Origin: Isoetes taiwanensis
Taxonomy: Eukaryota; Streptophyta; Lycopodiopsida; Isoetales; Isoetaceae
Length of the DNA: 64,000 nt
Direction: 5' to 3'
Assembly (NCBI GenBank): GCA_021234155.1
Contig: JAJEKV010000010.1
Location: 4,934,871-4,998,870 of the forward strand
Part shown: positions 23,681 through 34,465 of the stretch, piece after piece
How the letters are laid out: the number at the start of each line of letters is the position of its first letter
How positions within the stretch are numbered: position 1 is the stretch's first letter
The notes under the pieces: model-generated
What the model saw: the letters and a program-made list of their open reading frames with translations, nothing else
The model's database searches: none
Told to the model about the DNA's origin: nothing
Program-made: the position numbers and the translations under genes

Positions 23681-23780
23681 CATCTGGACCTCATGTTAGA
23701 CCTTCTTTTCTTTGAACGTCATAGTTGATAAAACCATGGTGATCACTGAAAAGAAGGGCCTGATGTAGAGGGACAGATGC
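23681..23780. repeat. Foldback F1 (100 bp, MIRNA-like)
   Basis: CATCTGGACCTC at the left pairs with the complement of GAGGGACAGATG at the right, and GACCTTCTTTTC pairs with GAAAAGAAGGGCC nearer the loop. Small bulges occur, as in plant miRNA precursors. Confidence 0.75.
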
Positions 23781-23817
23781 CAATTAGGATTAGTGGACTT
23801 CCCAATCTTTCACCCTG

Positions 23818-23938
23818 GCTTAGTCTCTTTTGTTTGTCCTGTTTGATGTATCTAATTTGCCCCCTAGGATGAGATCGCTCACTCATTTTAGGTGGCGAAT
23901 TAGATACATCAAGCAGGAAACTCGAAAAGGGAGTAAGC
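23818..23938. repeat. Foldback F2 (121 bp, MIRNA-like)
   Basis: The left arm CTGTTTGATGTATCTAATTT is answered by AATTAGATACATCAAGCAGG, with about 48-nt arms and a loop around 23867-23887. Mismatches are scattered and mostly single, which gives a long imperfect stem. Confidence 0.85.
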
Positions 23939-23959
23939 TTGGAGCGCGACCCTCTTGAA

Positions 23960-24240
23960 TGGTTGTCAACTCACCAGGCTTGATATTCTCCGTGGTGAAC
24001 AATATAGACTTCTCGAAATTCTTGTTACCTCCTTTAGAAAGAGGGAGCTTTGCTCTGGCTCTCTTTTGGGGTGTCTCTGTGTCAATGTAGCTTAGTTACT
24101 TTGCGAGGTTATATTACACAAAGACGCCCCAAATGGGATCTGGAGCAAAAATCGTTCGTTCTAATGGAGGTTACAAGGTTTTTGAGTACTCTATTTTTAT
24201 TGTGGCCACGGATGATATCAGCGTAGTGGTTGCTTGCGAT
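23960..24240. repeat. Foldback F3 (about 280 bp, arms about 120 nt)
   Basis: Left-arm blocks CTTGATATTCTCCGTGG, TTCTTGTTACCTCCTTTAGA and TTTGCTCTGGCTCTC are each matched in order by the complement on the right: CCACGGATGATATCAG, TAATGGAGGTTACAAGG and GATCTGGAGCAAAA. The loop is about 24092-24115. Confidence 0.85.
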
Positions 24241-24268
24241 TCTGTGGGTTCATTAGATATTAGTGATT

Positions 24269-24404
24269 GATGAGTTCAAGCATCGAGACTTCTCAATCTT
24301 TCTTTCCCCTCCTCTTTGGGCAATGTAGCTTAGTTTACATGCTAAGTTCCATTGCCCAAAGGGGGTGAAAGCAAGGTTTGGGAAGTCTCGATGCTTGCAC
24401 TCAG
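24269..24404. repeat. Foldback F4 (136 bp, MIRNA-like)
   Basis: CAAGCATCGAGACTTCTCAA pairs with GGGAAGTCTCGATGCTTGCA, and CCTCTTTGGGCAATGTAGCT with AGTTCCATTGCCCAAAGGGG. The loop is only about 10 nt. A near-copy is F6. Confidence 0.9.
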
Positions 24405-24449
24405 GTCGATTTGGAAATTCGCAATGCTTCGACTCTGATATTCCATGAT

Positions 24450-24890
24450 GATTGTCAGCTCACCAGGCTTGATATTGTCCATGGCAAACAATATAGACTT
24501 CTCGAAATTCTTGTTACCTCCTTTAGAAAGAGTGAGCTATATTGACACAGAGAGACTACAAATGAGAGCCAGAGCAAAAATCGTTCGTTCTAGAAGTAAA
24601 AGTTCTTGTATGCAAGTTGCTATGACGTCAGAGGTGAGAGCGTACCCTAATTTCAAGCCAAAGTGGTGCCTGGGCGTTGCCCATCTATATAACGGCTGTT
24701 AGGCACCAAATCATGGAACATCCTAACTCCTGCTATTGATGGAGAACCTTGAGCATCACTATGACTTGAAATTAGAGGACGCGTCCCCTTCGGCGTGGTG
24801 GTGGATTGTACAAGGACGGAGGTAACAAGGTTTTTGAGTACTCTATTTTTATTGTGGCCATGGATGATATCAGCCTAGTGGTTGCTTGCG
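24450..24890. repeat. Foldback F5: diverged copy of F3 with a nested hairpin in its loop
   Basis: The arms GCTTGATATTGTCCATGG and ATTCTTGTTACCTCC pair with CCATGGATGATATCAGC and GGAGGTAACAAGG near 24820-24890. Inside the loop, a second inverted repeat (about 24632-24800) joins GAGCGTACCCTAATTTCAAG with CTTGAAATTAGAGGACGCG, and GTGGTGCCTGGGCG with CTGTTAGGCACCAA. Confidence 0.8.
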
Positions 24891-24920
24891 ATTCTGTGGG
24901 TTCATTAGAGATTATTGATT

Positions 24921-25058
24921 GATGAGTTAAAGCATCGAGACTTCTCAGTCTTTCTTTCCCCCGCCTCTTTGGGCAATGTAGCTTAGTTTACATGCTAAGT
25001 TCCATTGTCCAAAGAGGCGTGAAAGCAAAGATTGGAATGTCTCGATGCTTGCACTCAG
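24921..25058. repeat. Foldback F6: second copy of F4
   Basis: Arms AAGCATCGAGACTTCTCAGT and GGAATGTCTCGATGCTTGCA, with CGCCTCTTTGGGCAATG against CATTGTCCAAAGAGGCG. Compared with F4, the substitution changing CCTCC to CCGCC on the left is matched by GGGGG to GAGGCG on the right, so pairing is kept. Confidence 0.85.
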
Positions 25059-25064
25059 GTCTTT

Positions 25065-25262
25065 GGGCGTAACTCCGATATGCCAAATGTGCATTTGAAT
25101 GCCATCGGGATTGTGTATCTGTACCTCCATTCCTTTGGGCGGCACCTGCCATATAAACCCATTAGGTATGTAGAGCATGTGCCACCCAAAGGAATGGAGT
25201 ACAGGTATAAGGTCCTGATAGCATTCAAATGCCAGTTTGGCATACTGGAGATATGCCTTAGC
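25065..25262. repeat. Foldback F7 (198 bp)
   Basis: GTGCATTTGAATGCCATC pairs with GATAGCATTCAAATGCCAG, and CTCCATTCCTTTGGGCGGCA with TGCCACCCAAAGGAATGGAG. The outer bases GATATGCC and GGCATACTGGAGATATGCC extend the stem. Because of the palindrome, both strands are open for about 85-114 codons; this is not evidence of coding. Confidence 0.9.
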
Positions 25263-25335
25263 TATCCGGTGGATGGGACATGGTGACACATAATCATCAT
25301 CGGTGGATCGTGTATCTAATGAAATCTCATCTCCG

Positions 25336-25463
25336 TCAAAGTCGGCTCGATTGATCTGTGGCCGTTTGACCCCTTGGCATGCGTAGATTACTTCTCATCA
25401 GCAAGATTTTGTGGCATGCGAAGGGGCAAGCATCAACGGAAGTCAAGCCGCCTTTGGCGGGGG
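25336..25463. repeat. Foldback F8 (128 bp)
   Basis: GTCAAAGTCGGCTCGA pairs with TCAAGCCGCCTTTGGC, and GACCCCTTGGCATGC with GCATGCGAAGGGGCAAG. The stem is weaker than in F4 or F7. Confidence 0.65.
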
Positions 25464-25793
25464 CGAAGTTTCTCTAGGCACTTAGGTCGACTGATGTTAC
25501 ACATGAATGAAACATGGACCGAACTTACAAATTGTTGAAATGACCTGAACCATCATACATGAAAGAAACATAAAACAAGGTAACGAAATATATAGAAGGC
25601 AAAAACTTGTAACAAAAAACTTTACTTTTTATTAATAGTGCCAGAACGGTTACAATAGTTTGAACATCCTCATTCACGGTTACAATAGACTGAAGATACT
25701 CATCACATCATCTTTCTAGTCATCACCATCTTCATCAGTTTCATCATCTGGGGTTCCGTTCTCTTCTGCCTGCTGGCCTAGGTTCAACCTCCT

Positions 25794-27790
25794 CTAACCC
25801 TTTCCCTTACCGCAACGTCCTCGAGATGTGTTTCTTTTGACACATTGCCTGTTTGTCTGGGTCATTGGCATTGGAGAGTCTGCTGGATCACGTACCGCAA
25901 AGTCTTCAAGCAGATCTCTTGTATTACTTGGACCTAGCCTTTCTGTATCAGACTCCTCTTCTGTATCTTCGCTGTCGTCTGAGTCGTTCGAGAACATGTT
26001 GTTGTCTAAATCATTTTCGACATCGACAAAATGGGTACGTTGAATGTCCTCATCAACATAGTTAGCGGCATTTACAGCAAGCAGCTCGTCCTCACTGTCT
26101 TCGAAGTTGTCCTCTTCCACTTCGGAATCTGCATCCATGAAATGAAACTATAGCTTATCTACTATGGCTGCACCACTGTTGCAATTCAAAAACCGCCAAT
26201 TTGAGAAGTTATATACAAGTTTGTCAGCCTTCTTATGCAAGAGGCGATTTCGTGTCACACTGTGTATGTACTTATAAGCACTCCAATTCCTTTCACTTCC
26301 ACTATTGGAGGATACCAAGGAGAGGATAGTCATTGCAAGGGCATGTGACGTATCAGTAACCTGTCCATGGACTTACCACTATGCATAAGATTCCATATTT
26401 GATTCCTTCTTGTGACTCTCCAGTGCATCGTGAAGCTCTTCATCTGCCCACCTTCCACTCAAGTTCTGGTATTCTATTAACTCGGCAATGAAAAGTTTGT
26501 AATCCGAGCTGTTAGGGTAAAACATTTTTGCAACCTTCTTCAATGAACCCATCACTTCTTTATCTGTATGATGGTCCATATCGTGGTTGTGTGGGTCTAA
26601 GGCATGTGCGGCGCCATGAAGATCATTGTAGAACTCCTTCCATTGTTCATTGAAGTCTCTAAGCAGTGCTACGCGCTTAGCATTGTCAAAGGGTGCATTG
26701 GGGCCATCACGTTCTAGAAAGGATTGAATGGAGTGCCAGCACCTCCAAACCTTTCCAGTGCTTGCCTTAGCAGAATCAAGGGTTTTGATGGCATGACAAA
26801 CATGTTGCATGCACCTAACAACATTCTTTACGCCTCTCCAAAATGTCTCCCGCCCAAGCATTTCTCGAAGGGCGGCAGCTTGCTGCCGGTGTTTTGATGC
26901 ATTTTTTCCCTTTTGCCTCCTCTCCCATTCAAAGAACTATGTATGGTTGAAGGTCGAGATAATCGAGTCGCGACACCTAAGCACTCTTTCAAGACAAATG
27001 TAATTGGAACCAAACCGAGTCTGGCCAGGATTCATGAGTGCTAGGGCCTTCTGACGCAATGACTTGTATATGGCGTAAATTGCCGGCTTCTTTGTGATGA
27101 ATTTCATGAGATGACGGGCCTTTTGAATGGGATCTTTAAACCAAGTGTGCTATAAAAACCAGTCCTTGAGCAATAATTTTAGGCAATGGCATTGGCAGCT
27201 GGTCGCGTGCAATCCTAGAAATTCAGACTCCAACAATTCACCCGCTAACTTACAATTAGACGAGTTGTCCATTACGACTTGAAATATTCTCTTCGGTCCA
27301 AAACTCTCTATCACAGCCTTTGTTTTCTGAAAAATTCAATCTCCTATCACTTGGTCAGTTTTGGTTTCTACGGTTTTCAAAAATACTTCGCCCCCTGGAT
27401 ACACAATCATGAAGTTTATAAGATGGTCCTTGTTTACATTGCTCCAACCATCAGTCACTAGTGAGGCTGGCCTGGCTTCAGTAACACGACACAACTTCAT
27501 CTCCACCCTCTCGACCATTTTCCCATGTATTTCATCCACCATTTTGTTATTGGCATGTTTGTATGAAGGCAATCTAAAAGTCGGCCCTGCTTTGGCAACT
27601 TCCTGGAAGGCTTCTTTCATTGCTTTGTGCTCCAAAATATGTGGAGACAACCCGGCATATAAAAATGCCTCTACAACCTTCAATTGCGTCCTCTTCAGTT
27701 GCTATGATGTTAAGCACTGGTCAACCCTCTGTTGCTTAGTCTGTCTTTCCACTATTTCAATTGTCTCTGCCATTCTTTTTTCGCCCGTAC
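25794..27790 (-). pseudogene. hAT-family transposase, C-terminal two thirds
   Basis: On the minus strand, the order after the LINE insertion is DUF659-like (27683-27336: LVTDGWSNVNKDHLINFMIV), then MDNSSNCKLAGELLES and CHCLKLLLKDW near 27270-27170. A helical core follows (26861-26379: GRETFWRGVKNVVRCMQHVC), then the hAT dimerisation motif SNSGSERNWSAYKYIHSVTR (about 26310-26250) and an acidic tail (26138-25794). Breaks include a stop after VVDKL-equivalent residues at 26148, frame breaks between 26333 and 26379, and several between 27336 and 26861. This is an inactive copy; terminal inverted repeats were not found. Confidence 0.85.
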
Positions 27791-30700
27791 TTAACCCTCC
27801 TATCGACCCTCGGTCTTCAATACCTGTACAGGACAGCGGGGTCATGGTGGAGTGGCTTGCTACTACCGGACAACCTTGGCACATTCGGTTACCCTCCAGA
27901 AGACAGACAGACACAACCGGTACTTCTGGGTTCGTGTGCATAATACCAGTGGCAACCCTCTTTTTCTGGCCGCCTGTTATTTCCCTCACACAGACAGCAC
28001 CTTCTATCGCAGCCACCCCGATGCGGATAGGATGGACCCGTATGTCGATCTATATGATGACATCTGGCGGCATCAGCGATTGGGTAGGGTCGTCCTTCTT
28101 GGAGATTTCAATGCGGGACGGGGAGTAGAGCAGCCCATGCGACTTGACCCCTCGGCCGACGATGTCCTGCGGCCTTTCACGCAGAAGTAGCCCGGCCCGC
28201 AGCAGGTCGGATGACGGCCAGTCACTTTCGCTTTGGTGACGGTTGCTCTGCTATGTGGCATTTTTGACTTGATAATTTGCAATGGCCTTTCACGGTGGCC
28301 CGATTTCGCAAGTGCACATGCGCACGGGACAATCGGGGAGGGTCTAGTGTGGTGGACTATGTGCTTGTAGAAGGCGCCAAAGATATGCATCTCATCGGTC
28401 GTTTAGGGTGGGCCGAGGCGGTCGGGGATGAGGAGGTCGACTTCAGATCACCTCCCACTTTATTTGGACTGGTTTGGCGAGCCGCGGAGAACCCCCACTA
28501 TACCGACCCCTCGCCGTCCTCGGTTGAGACTTCGATTATGGCGGCCGGAGGACTACGCCGAGATGCTCATGGGCGCCCTCCCGGTAATTACGCGAGACCT
28601 CCCACACTGAGAGCGTGAGCCAGACCGGTGACCGGCTATTCACGGGATGCGGCGGGCCGAGGTGCTTTGGCGGACCCAGCGTCGCCGCTCGGGGTCGGCA
28701 ACATTCCCCTCGTAACCCGATGGTTTGATGCGGGTGTAAAGAACATAGCGGCAGCTCCGTCACACGTACGGATCCGGTGCCGCTTGCGGGCCACCACGAT
28801 TACAGCGCCCATCCGAAGGACACAAAGGCGGTACCTTGCCGGGCATCGGGGAGATGTTGGCCTCTTTGGACACTCATCCTCGAACCTTTTGGCCAGAGTG
28901 CCGAAGGCCAGCCGACCCTACGGGGGGACATCACACCCGGGGTGGGAGCAGTACTTGCGGCAGCTCTATGACCGCGAGGGGACGCGACGCCCATACCCCC
29001 CGGGATGGCCCCCATTGGTTCTCGTGGGACGAGGATGTTGAGGAGGGCCTGCAAGCGGCTAGCTAATGGGAAGGCAACTGACCGATGGTATGCAGGGCGA
29101 GTTACTCAAGTGGGCGGGGGCTTTGTGCGGTCCTCACTACCCGTTCCTTGAGCATTGCGGAGGGTTTCCCGACAATGGACCACAAGCGGGGTTGTTCCCA
29201 TTCACAAGGCGGGCGACCCACACTGTCCGGCCAATTACCGGACGATCATGGTGATTCAAGATTTGCCAAACCATATCGGCATTCTCGGCAAATAGTTGAC
29301 CCCGGGCAGGCGGCAAGGCGGATGTGCGAGCCCTCACACAGGCAGGCTTTCGACCCCGCCACTCAACGATTGACCATATCTTTACGCTGCGGGCACTGAT
29401 TGAAGACAGCCGGAATCATCGGCTGGACTTGTATTGCTGCTTTGTGGACTTCGCAAAGGCTTTTGATACGGTCCCCCGGGAAAAGTTGTGGGCTAGACTG
29501 CGTCAACTGGGGCTCCATTTGCACGTCGCGAGAATGCCATATCTGAGTTGTATGAGAGTTGTTTTGGCAGGATGCAGCCGACGGGCCAAGCATTCACCAG
29601 TAGTATCGGGGTCCGGCAGGGTTGCCCCCTCTCGCCAACACTTTTTGGCCTCTACATTGATCAGTTAGAGCCCTGGCTTACTGAGCATGGGGGGGATGGC
29701 ATACAGCTTTTGCACCAGGTCATCCGCCAGCTCATCTATGCGGACGATGTTGGCCTGCTGGCCCACACCCCAGAAGCTATGCAGTCTCACCTGGATGCCC
29801 TAGACACATTTTGTCGCTCTGGACATGGCGTCAATCGGCCAAGACCAGGGTGGTTCTCATATCCTCTTCACGTCACCCCATGCCTCCTGCACTCACATAT
29901 CGGGGACAGCCTGTGGACGTCACGCCCACCTACAAGTACCTAGGGGTGGAGTTCCCCTCCTCGCTCTGCTGGGAGGCGTCTATCCGCTTGCGGGTGACAG
30001 CAGGCTGGAAAGCGCTTTATGCCATGCAGAACAACAGTCACCAGGCAGAGCTATATGATTGGGGCCATCGGGTCACATCTTCTCGCTCGCAACTGGTCGA
30101 AAGCCCTGCCCTTCCATGCGGGTCGAGGTTTGGGGCCCGGTCGCCTCTTTGGCGACCTGGAATGACTTGGAGCAGGTGCAGAAGGCATTTTTGGCACGGG
30201 CACAGGGTGAAACCAGTCCCCATCGATTCTGCTGCAGAGCTGGATTCTTGCCGCTTCAGGGCTTTTTGATAGACACATCGTCTATTTTCAGAAAGTGGTT
30301 ACTATGGGTGATGCTCGGCTCCCGCGACCTGGCTTACACTGTGGCCATGAGTCCGCAGCGGCTTAGGGCCTGTTGGAGGGGTAAGAGAGATCAGTGGTTC
30401 GCCAGATGGAACGCGGTGAGAGCATGCGATGCGCATACAAATGGGCGCATGGCCGATCGTGACAGCGTGGCGACCAAGCGGAGTACCTAGATGCTTGTTT
30501 CCTTGGCAAGCTCGGGACCCCATTGCTCTAGAGCAGGTCAAAATGGCCCATTACAAGGAGCACATCAACCCCGTGTTAGCCGGGGCCCTGCAGCTCTACC
30601 TGCGTTCCCAGCTGCCCCTGAAAAAGCGCAGACTCATTGCCTCCATTCGCACAGGTGCCCACCATCTTCGTGATCGAGGCGGGCGGGTGGATTGGGAGCC

Positions 30701-31158
30701 CCGCCGGGACGGGCTCTGTCGGTCTTTGTCAAGCGGGTGCCATTGAGGATGAGTCTCACACTTTCGAGTTGCCCGGCGTTGGTCGGTCCGGGCGGATATG
30801 CTCCCTTAATGCGGCCGGACGTGCCCTTGCATTTGCCGATGAGCACACCGTCAAGATGCGTGCCACCGGGTCATACATCGGGAGGTCTCGGACTGCGAGG
30901 GTCACCTTTGCCCCCGCCGTTTGTCCGTGACTAGGCACTACGGGGTGGTGCATGATTTGTATATATTGGGATGTTTACGTGATTTTATATGATTAGCCGC
31001 GGTTTGTCGGGTGATGATTGCTGCCACGGTTTTTCCTCGAAAACCCTTCGGGCGGGGTTTTTAATCCGAGGCGGTAATCCGCTTCTCTGCGTTTTTTGTA
31101 TTGGGTCCCATAGACCGATTGGTCTCCGTGGACGATAAAAGTACCTTCCTTCCTTCCT
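27790..31158 (+). mobile_element. APE-type LINE, 5' truncated, inserted in the hAT transposase
   Basis: Plus-strand translation shows an apurinic-type endonuclease (AACYFPHTDST, then VVLLGDFNAGRG, about 27960-28130). A reverse transcriptase follows: QAGFRPRHSTIDHIFTLRAL, FAKAFDTVPREKL at about 29450, GVRQGCPLSPTLFGLYIDQL at about 29610, and LIYADDVGLLA at about 29730. A C-terminal GAIEDESHTFELPG zinc-like region lies near 30740. Frames shift several times, so it is dead. It begins inside the endonuclease and ends in the shared 3' motif (31091-31158) and a TTCC tail. hAT sequence resumes on both sides, so the LINE arrived after the hAT. The clade was not resolved; target duplication not established. 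Confidence 0.85.
31091..31158 (+). other. LINE 3' terminal hairpin and TTCC tail
   Basis: TTTTGTATTGGGTCCCAT, stem AGACC (31112-31116), loop GATT, stem GGTCT (31121-31125), CCGTGGACGATAAAAG, then CTTCCTTCCTTCC. This is the reference copy for the 3' end family described under findings. Confidence 0.85.
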
Positions 31159-31169
31159 CTGGTTGGTAC

Positions 31170-31612
31170 ATTGGCGCTGCAGGAGGGGTGGTGTAATTGA
31201 TCTCTTCTGCTTGGCACGGTGAAGGTCCTTGGCTATCCCTTGGCTGTGTTTTTCTGCTGCTGTTCTTTTTTCGACCCAACACTTCAATTGCATCTTGTCG
31301 TATGTCAGCAGATGCCGTACAAGTTTGCACCCCAATTTTAGAATCCCGTAAAAGATGAGCTCGCATTCTTGTCACAGATCCATTTATTGACGTGTACCCA
31401 CAAAACACACATTGCCACTCATTCTGACCAAATTCCTTCACAAATCCCCACTCAGGACCTCTCCTTCGACCACCAGTATTTCGACATACAATTCTTCCAC
31501 GTGCTGTTGCAACCCCCCTGGCCCTGCCATGACCGCGCGATGGCCGCGCACCCCTAGATGATGATGCATGACCGCCGACGGCGCAGGATGTAGATGCATG
31601 GCCAGCTGCCAT
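31170..31612 (-). pseudogene. hAT transposase N-terminus with BED zinc finger
   Basis: On the minus strand, an Ala/Gly/Arg-rich leader is followed by a BED-type zinc finger: W at EWQCVFCGYTSINGSVTRM, then RAHLLRDSKIGVQTC. Spacing and residues fit the CxxC...HxxxxxxxC BED pattern of plant hAT transposases. The frame runs into the inserted LINE tail near 31158. It is the 5' part of the transposase whose remainder lies at 25794-27790. Confidence 0.85.
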
Positions 31613-32049
31613 CCCTACTGCTATCTACTGTCTCTGCTCTGCTATTCTAAAGGGTAAAGACTCCTTAATCGTCCGAACTAAAGGCCGACGTCTATATATG
31701 CGAAGGAGCAAGCTCACTACGCATATGTTACATTGACGTCCCGTTCGAACGTAAGGAGGGAAGGACGGGAACCTATAGGTCTCTAAGGAACAGGGTAGGA
31801 ACTCAAGGTCGAAAAACTCTGTGAAGGAGTAATCTCACTTCACAATTTCGGCATCAGGCCCCGGACGCAAAACCCACATCTCAAAGGCTAACAGTTTCCC
31901 AAGGAGTATGTGGACTCGACCTGGTAGTCAACATTCGAGGTGAATTCTAGGGCTAAACACGTTTTTGTTATATATAATAATTCACCTGCACAAAATAGAC
32001 CAAACAGTGGCGCAAAAACTTTTTTTCCCTTAACAAAATGCCCTAAAAT
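31613..32049. other. Flank between hAT relic and hairpin array 2
   Basis: Probably includes the hAT 5' end, but no inverted terminus is identified. No coding. Confidence 0.4.
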
Positions 32050-32420
32050 GCTTTGCAAAATTTCGCGTAAGCGAAAACAACTATTTCGCTTACGCGAAGT
32101 TTTTTCGCGTAAGCGAAACTGCTGTTTTCGCTTACGCGAAGTTTAAAAAATTTCGCGTAAGGGAAAACAACAGTTTCGCTTACGCAAAGATTTTTTCGGG
32201 TAAGCGAAACAGTTGATTTCGCTTACGCGAATTTTTTTTTGCTTCGCGTAAGCGAAATCAACCGTTTCGCTTACGCGAAAAAAAGTTCGCGTAAGCGAAA
32301 CTGTTGTTTTCGCTCGCGCGAAATTTTTTCGACGCCGGAAATGTTTTTGGACGTATTTTTGACGTAATAAACATCAAATTTGTGCCGTATCTTTCAAAAA
32401 ATACGTATTACGTATAAAAC
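32050..32420 (-). repeat. Array of tandem palindromes, copy 2 (inverted relative of 7490-7870)
   Basis: Six successive hairpins between 32060 and 32331, each with the stem TTCGCGTAAGCGAAA / TTTCGCTTACGCGAA and a loop near 7 nt (ACAACTA, CTGCTGT, ACAACAG and others). Loops vary while stems are almost invariant. Read on the minus strand, the left flank gives ATACGTATTTTTTGAAAG... and GCCGG, and the right flank gives GCGCCACTGTTTGG, TTTTGTGCAGGTG and TATATATAAC. These are the same landmarks as copy 1, so the element is mobile or was duplicated. Confidence 0.9.
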
Positions 32421-32867
32421 ATATACAGTATTGAACTATCCCTGTTGTGAACTGATGGCATATTTGCTTTTCTTCTAATTTGCTTCTACTTACTTGTTTT
32501 GTTACATTCATTGCTTCTACAACACAAATAAGAATGAAGTGTTGTCTATGCAGGACCATGCCTATGCCAACGCCTTATAATCCAACTGTGGAGAATGGTT
32601 AACAGGAATTTATGAAGTCATTTGTCCCTCCCGAGAGGCCACCTGAGCCTACGCTTCATCAAGTTCCTTCGATGAGCAACATATCCACTGGCCTTCCACA
32701 TTCTGTTGTGGCATCTGTAGAGGCAAAGCATGCACATGTATCATCTGAACTACTTACTAGTGTTGTGAACATTAATACCCTTGCAGAGACTAGAGATTGT
32801 TGCTGCTTTGGTGTGTTTTCTCCGCATGCAACTAGGCCGTCTATTCCATGAGCTGGAATAAATTATA
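32421..32867. other. Unassigned; one 79-codon ORF
   Basis: 32612-32851 is open on the plus strand (Pro/Ser/Val-rich, FVPPERPPEPTLHQVPSMSN). It ends where the minus-strand retroelement tail begins, so it may be a truncated host or transposon exon. I recognise no domain. Confidence 0.3.
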
Positions 32868-33760
32868 GGATAAGATAAGATAAGATAAGATGAATTTTTA
32901 CATCCACGGGAACCCAACGGGTTATGGGACGGCACATGCAAGGGCAACAGCCCATCTAAAACCTGAGGACTAGGCCCCATCACCAAACACAAACCAAATA
33001 TTAAAAGACTACCAAGAATAAGATAAGATAATGCTAATGCTAGTGGGAAATTTATGCTTCTAAAATTATCTAGACATAGCCAGTCCAAGGATTGGAAGGC
33101 CATTGATCTAGAATAATTGCTGCGCCTCCCCTGTACACTGCCCATTTCTTTTGCAGGCGGGCTGCCCTCACCTTGCAGAGCTCCTCCTTACGGTTACACA
33201 ATTGAAGAGGGGAGAGGTTCTCCTGTACTGAGAAACTAGTCCCTCTGAGATGGTTTCCATGCTGAAGAACATGTAAGCAGCTAAGAGTGTCTTGAAACCG
33301 AACCAAAAGATGGCGAGGACGATCAGGTCTTGCCGCTCCCACCCTAGCAGCGGAGACAACTCCACCAGCCTTCACATGCATGACATCAGTGAAAAAATGC
33401 AAAGCAGCATCCATATCAGAAAGGGCATCATCTTCTGCCTCTGCAACCCCTATAATACGCAAGTTCAGGCTCCTAGTAACAGAAGATACTGAGGTAGCCT
33501 GCTCCTGTCTGCTAGTGCGGCACTGCGACTCCTGGTCCCCTTGGGATTGTGGAGATGTCTGTACGCCCACCTCAACATGTTCCCTTTCCAATGTCTGCAT
33601 GGAATAAGATGAGGTTGTTGTGTCAGTGAGGGAGAGGCAAGCAGTGAGAAACATGAATTTGGCACGGACTTTGCTCCTCCACGAGTTAAGGCACTTGAAT
33701 AGGCTGGGAAGAAGGCATGCAGAGTCGTTGAGCATTACAACCAACCAACTGGGACTGTTA
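32868..33760 (-). mobile_element. ORF1-type retroelement copy
   Basis: The minus-strand frame 33744-33070 encodes a protein whose C-terminal 130 residues match the intact ORF1 at 52294-53241: NLRIIGVAEAEDD, then AARVGAARPDRPRHLLVRFQ, then CKVRAARLQKKWAVYRGG. Its N-terminus is different and shorter. After the stop, the 3' region carries GGGCTGTTGCCC and GGGGCCTAGTCC hairpins. The shared 3' end follows (AACCC/GGGTT stem at 32911-32923), then GTGGATGTAAAAATTC and an (ATCTT)n tail read on the minus strand. There is no endonuclease or reverse transcriptase. Confidence 0.85.
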
Positions 33761-33825
33761 CATTAGAAGATTACAACTGATTTCATTTGTTTTCTTGTTA
33801 TTCGTAGGTGCATTGCATCATGTGT

Positions 33826-34465
33826 ACCATATACATGATATCATTTCGATGTAATTGTTTTTATTTATTGTCGTCTATATTTGTTTGTTTTGTTCCCATT
33901 TTTCATCTAATGTAATCATTACCATTCCCAATGGTTACCATCCAATGTCATTCACCATCTGTTGTCAATATCATGGTTTTATGCTATTTTTCAAGGGCCG
34001 ACATTTTTTTATATATCACAATCATTTAACAATACATAACCCTAAACCATTACATCCAACACTTTTAAATTTAATTCCCCCTAAAACCCCCTTTGATTTG
34101 GATGATATTCACACGGGGGGTGATGTAGGACAGCAAGAGTTATTTTTGTACTTCCTAAAATCATAAAATACATATCACTATATAGTATATTACCTCAAGC
34201 CTTATAGTATTTCGCAAGCCTTGCTATATAGTATACCCAAACTTGTACGACCATACCCCACAAACGAGGATCGTCAACTATGGTCTAGATCGAGGAATAA
34301 CTTGGTAATATTCCCATCCAATAACTCTCGATGCCCACAGTCACCCTCCCTGTGAATATGCACCCAAACCAAAGGGGGTTTTAGGGGAAATTTAATTTAA
34401 GTGTTGAATGTAATGGTTTAAGGTTATGTATTGTTATACGGTCGTGTTATATAAAAAATTTCGAT
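33826..34465. mobile_element. Large foldback element, copy A (right arm truncated)
   Basis: Matches copy B (37003-37820): ACCATATACATGATATCATT at the left, then CCCATTTTTCATCTAATG, CCCCCTAAAACCCCCTTTG and an interior with ATACCCCACAAACGAGGATC. The right side ends after GGTCGTGTTATATAAAAAAT, lacking the outer part of the inverted repeat. No coding. Confidence 0.85.

Noticed and set aside
24945-25289. Overlapping open frames on both strands
   Set aside because: Both arise from the F7 foldback: a palindrome is open on both strands together. No motif is present.
27702-28016. 104-codon minus-strand frame
   Set aside because: It is a chance fusion of antisense LINE sequence with true hAT sequence across the insertion junction; only the part below about 27790 is hAT.
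31061-31169. Extension of the hAT BED-finger frame toward 31061
   Set aside because: The last part translates the inserted LINE tail, so the transposase piece was ended near 31170.
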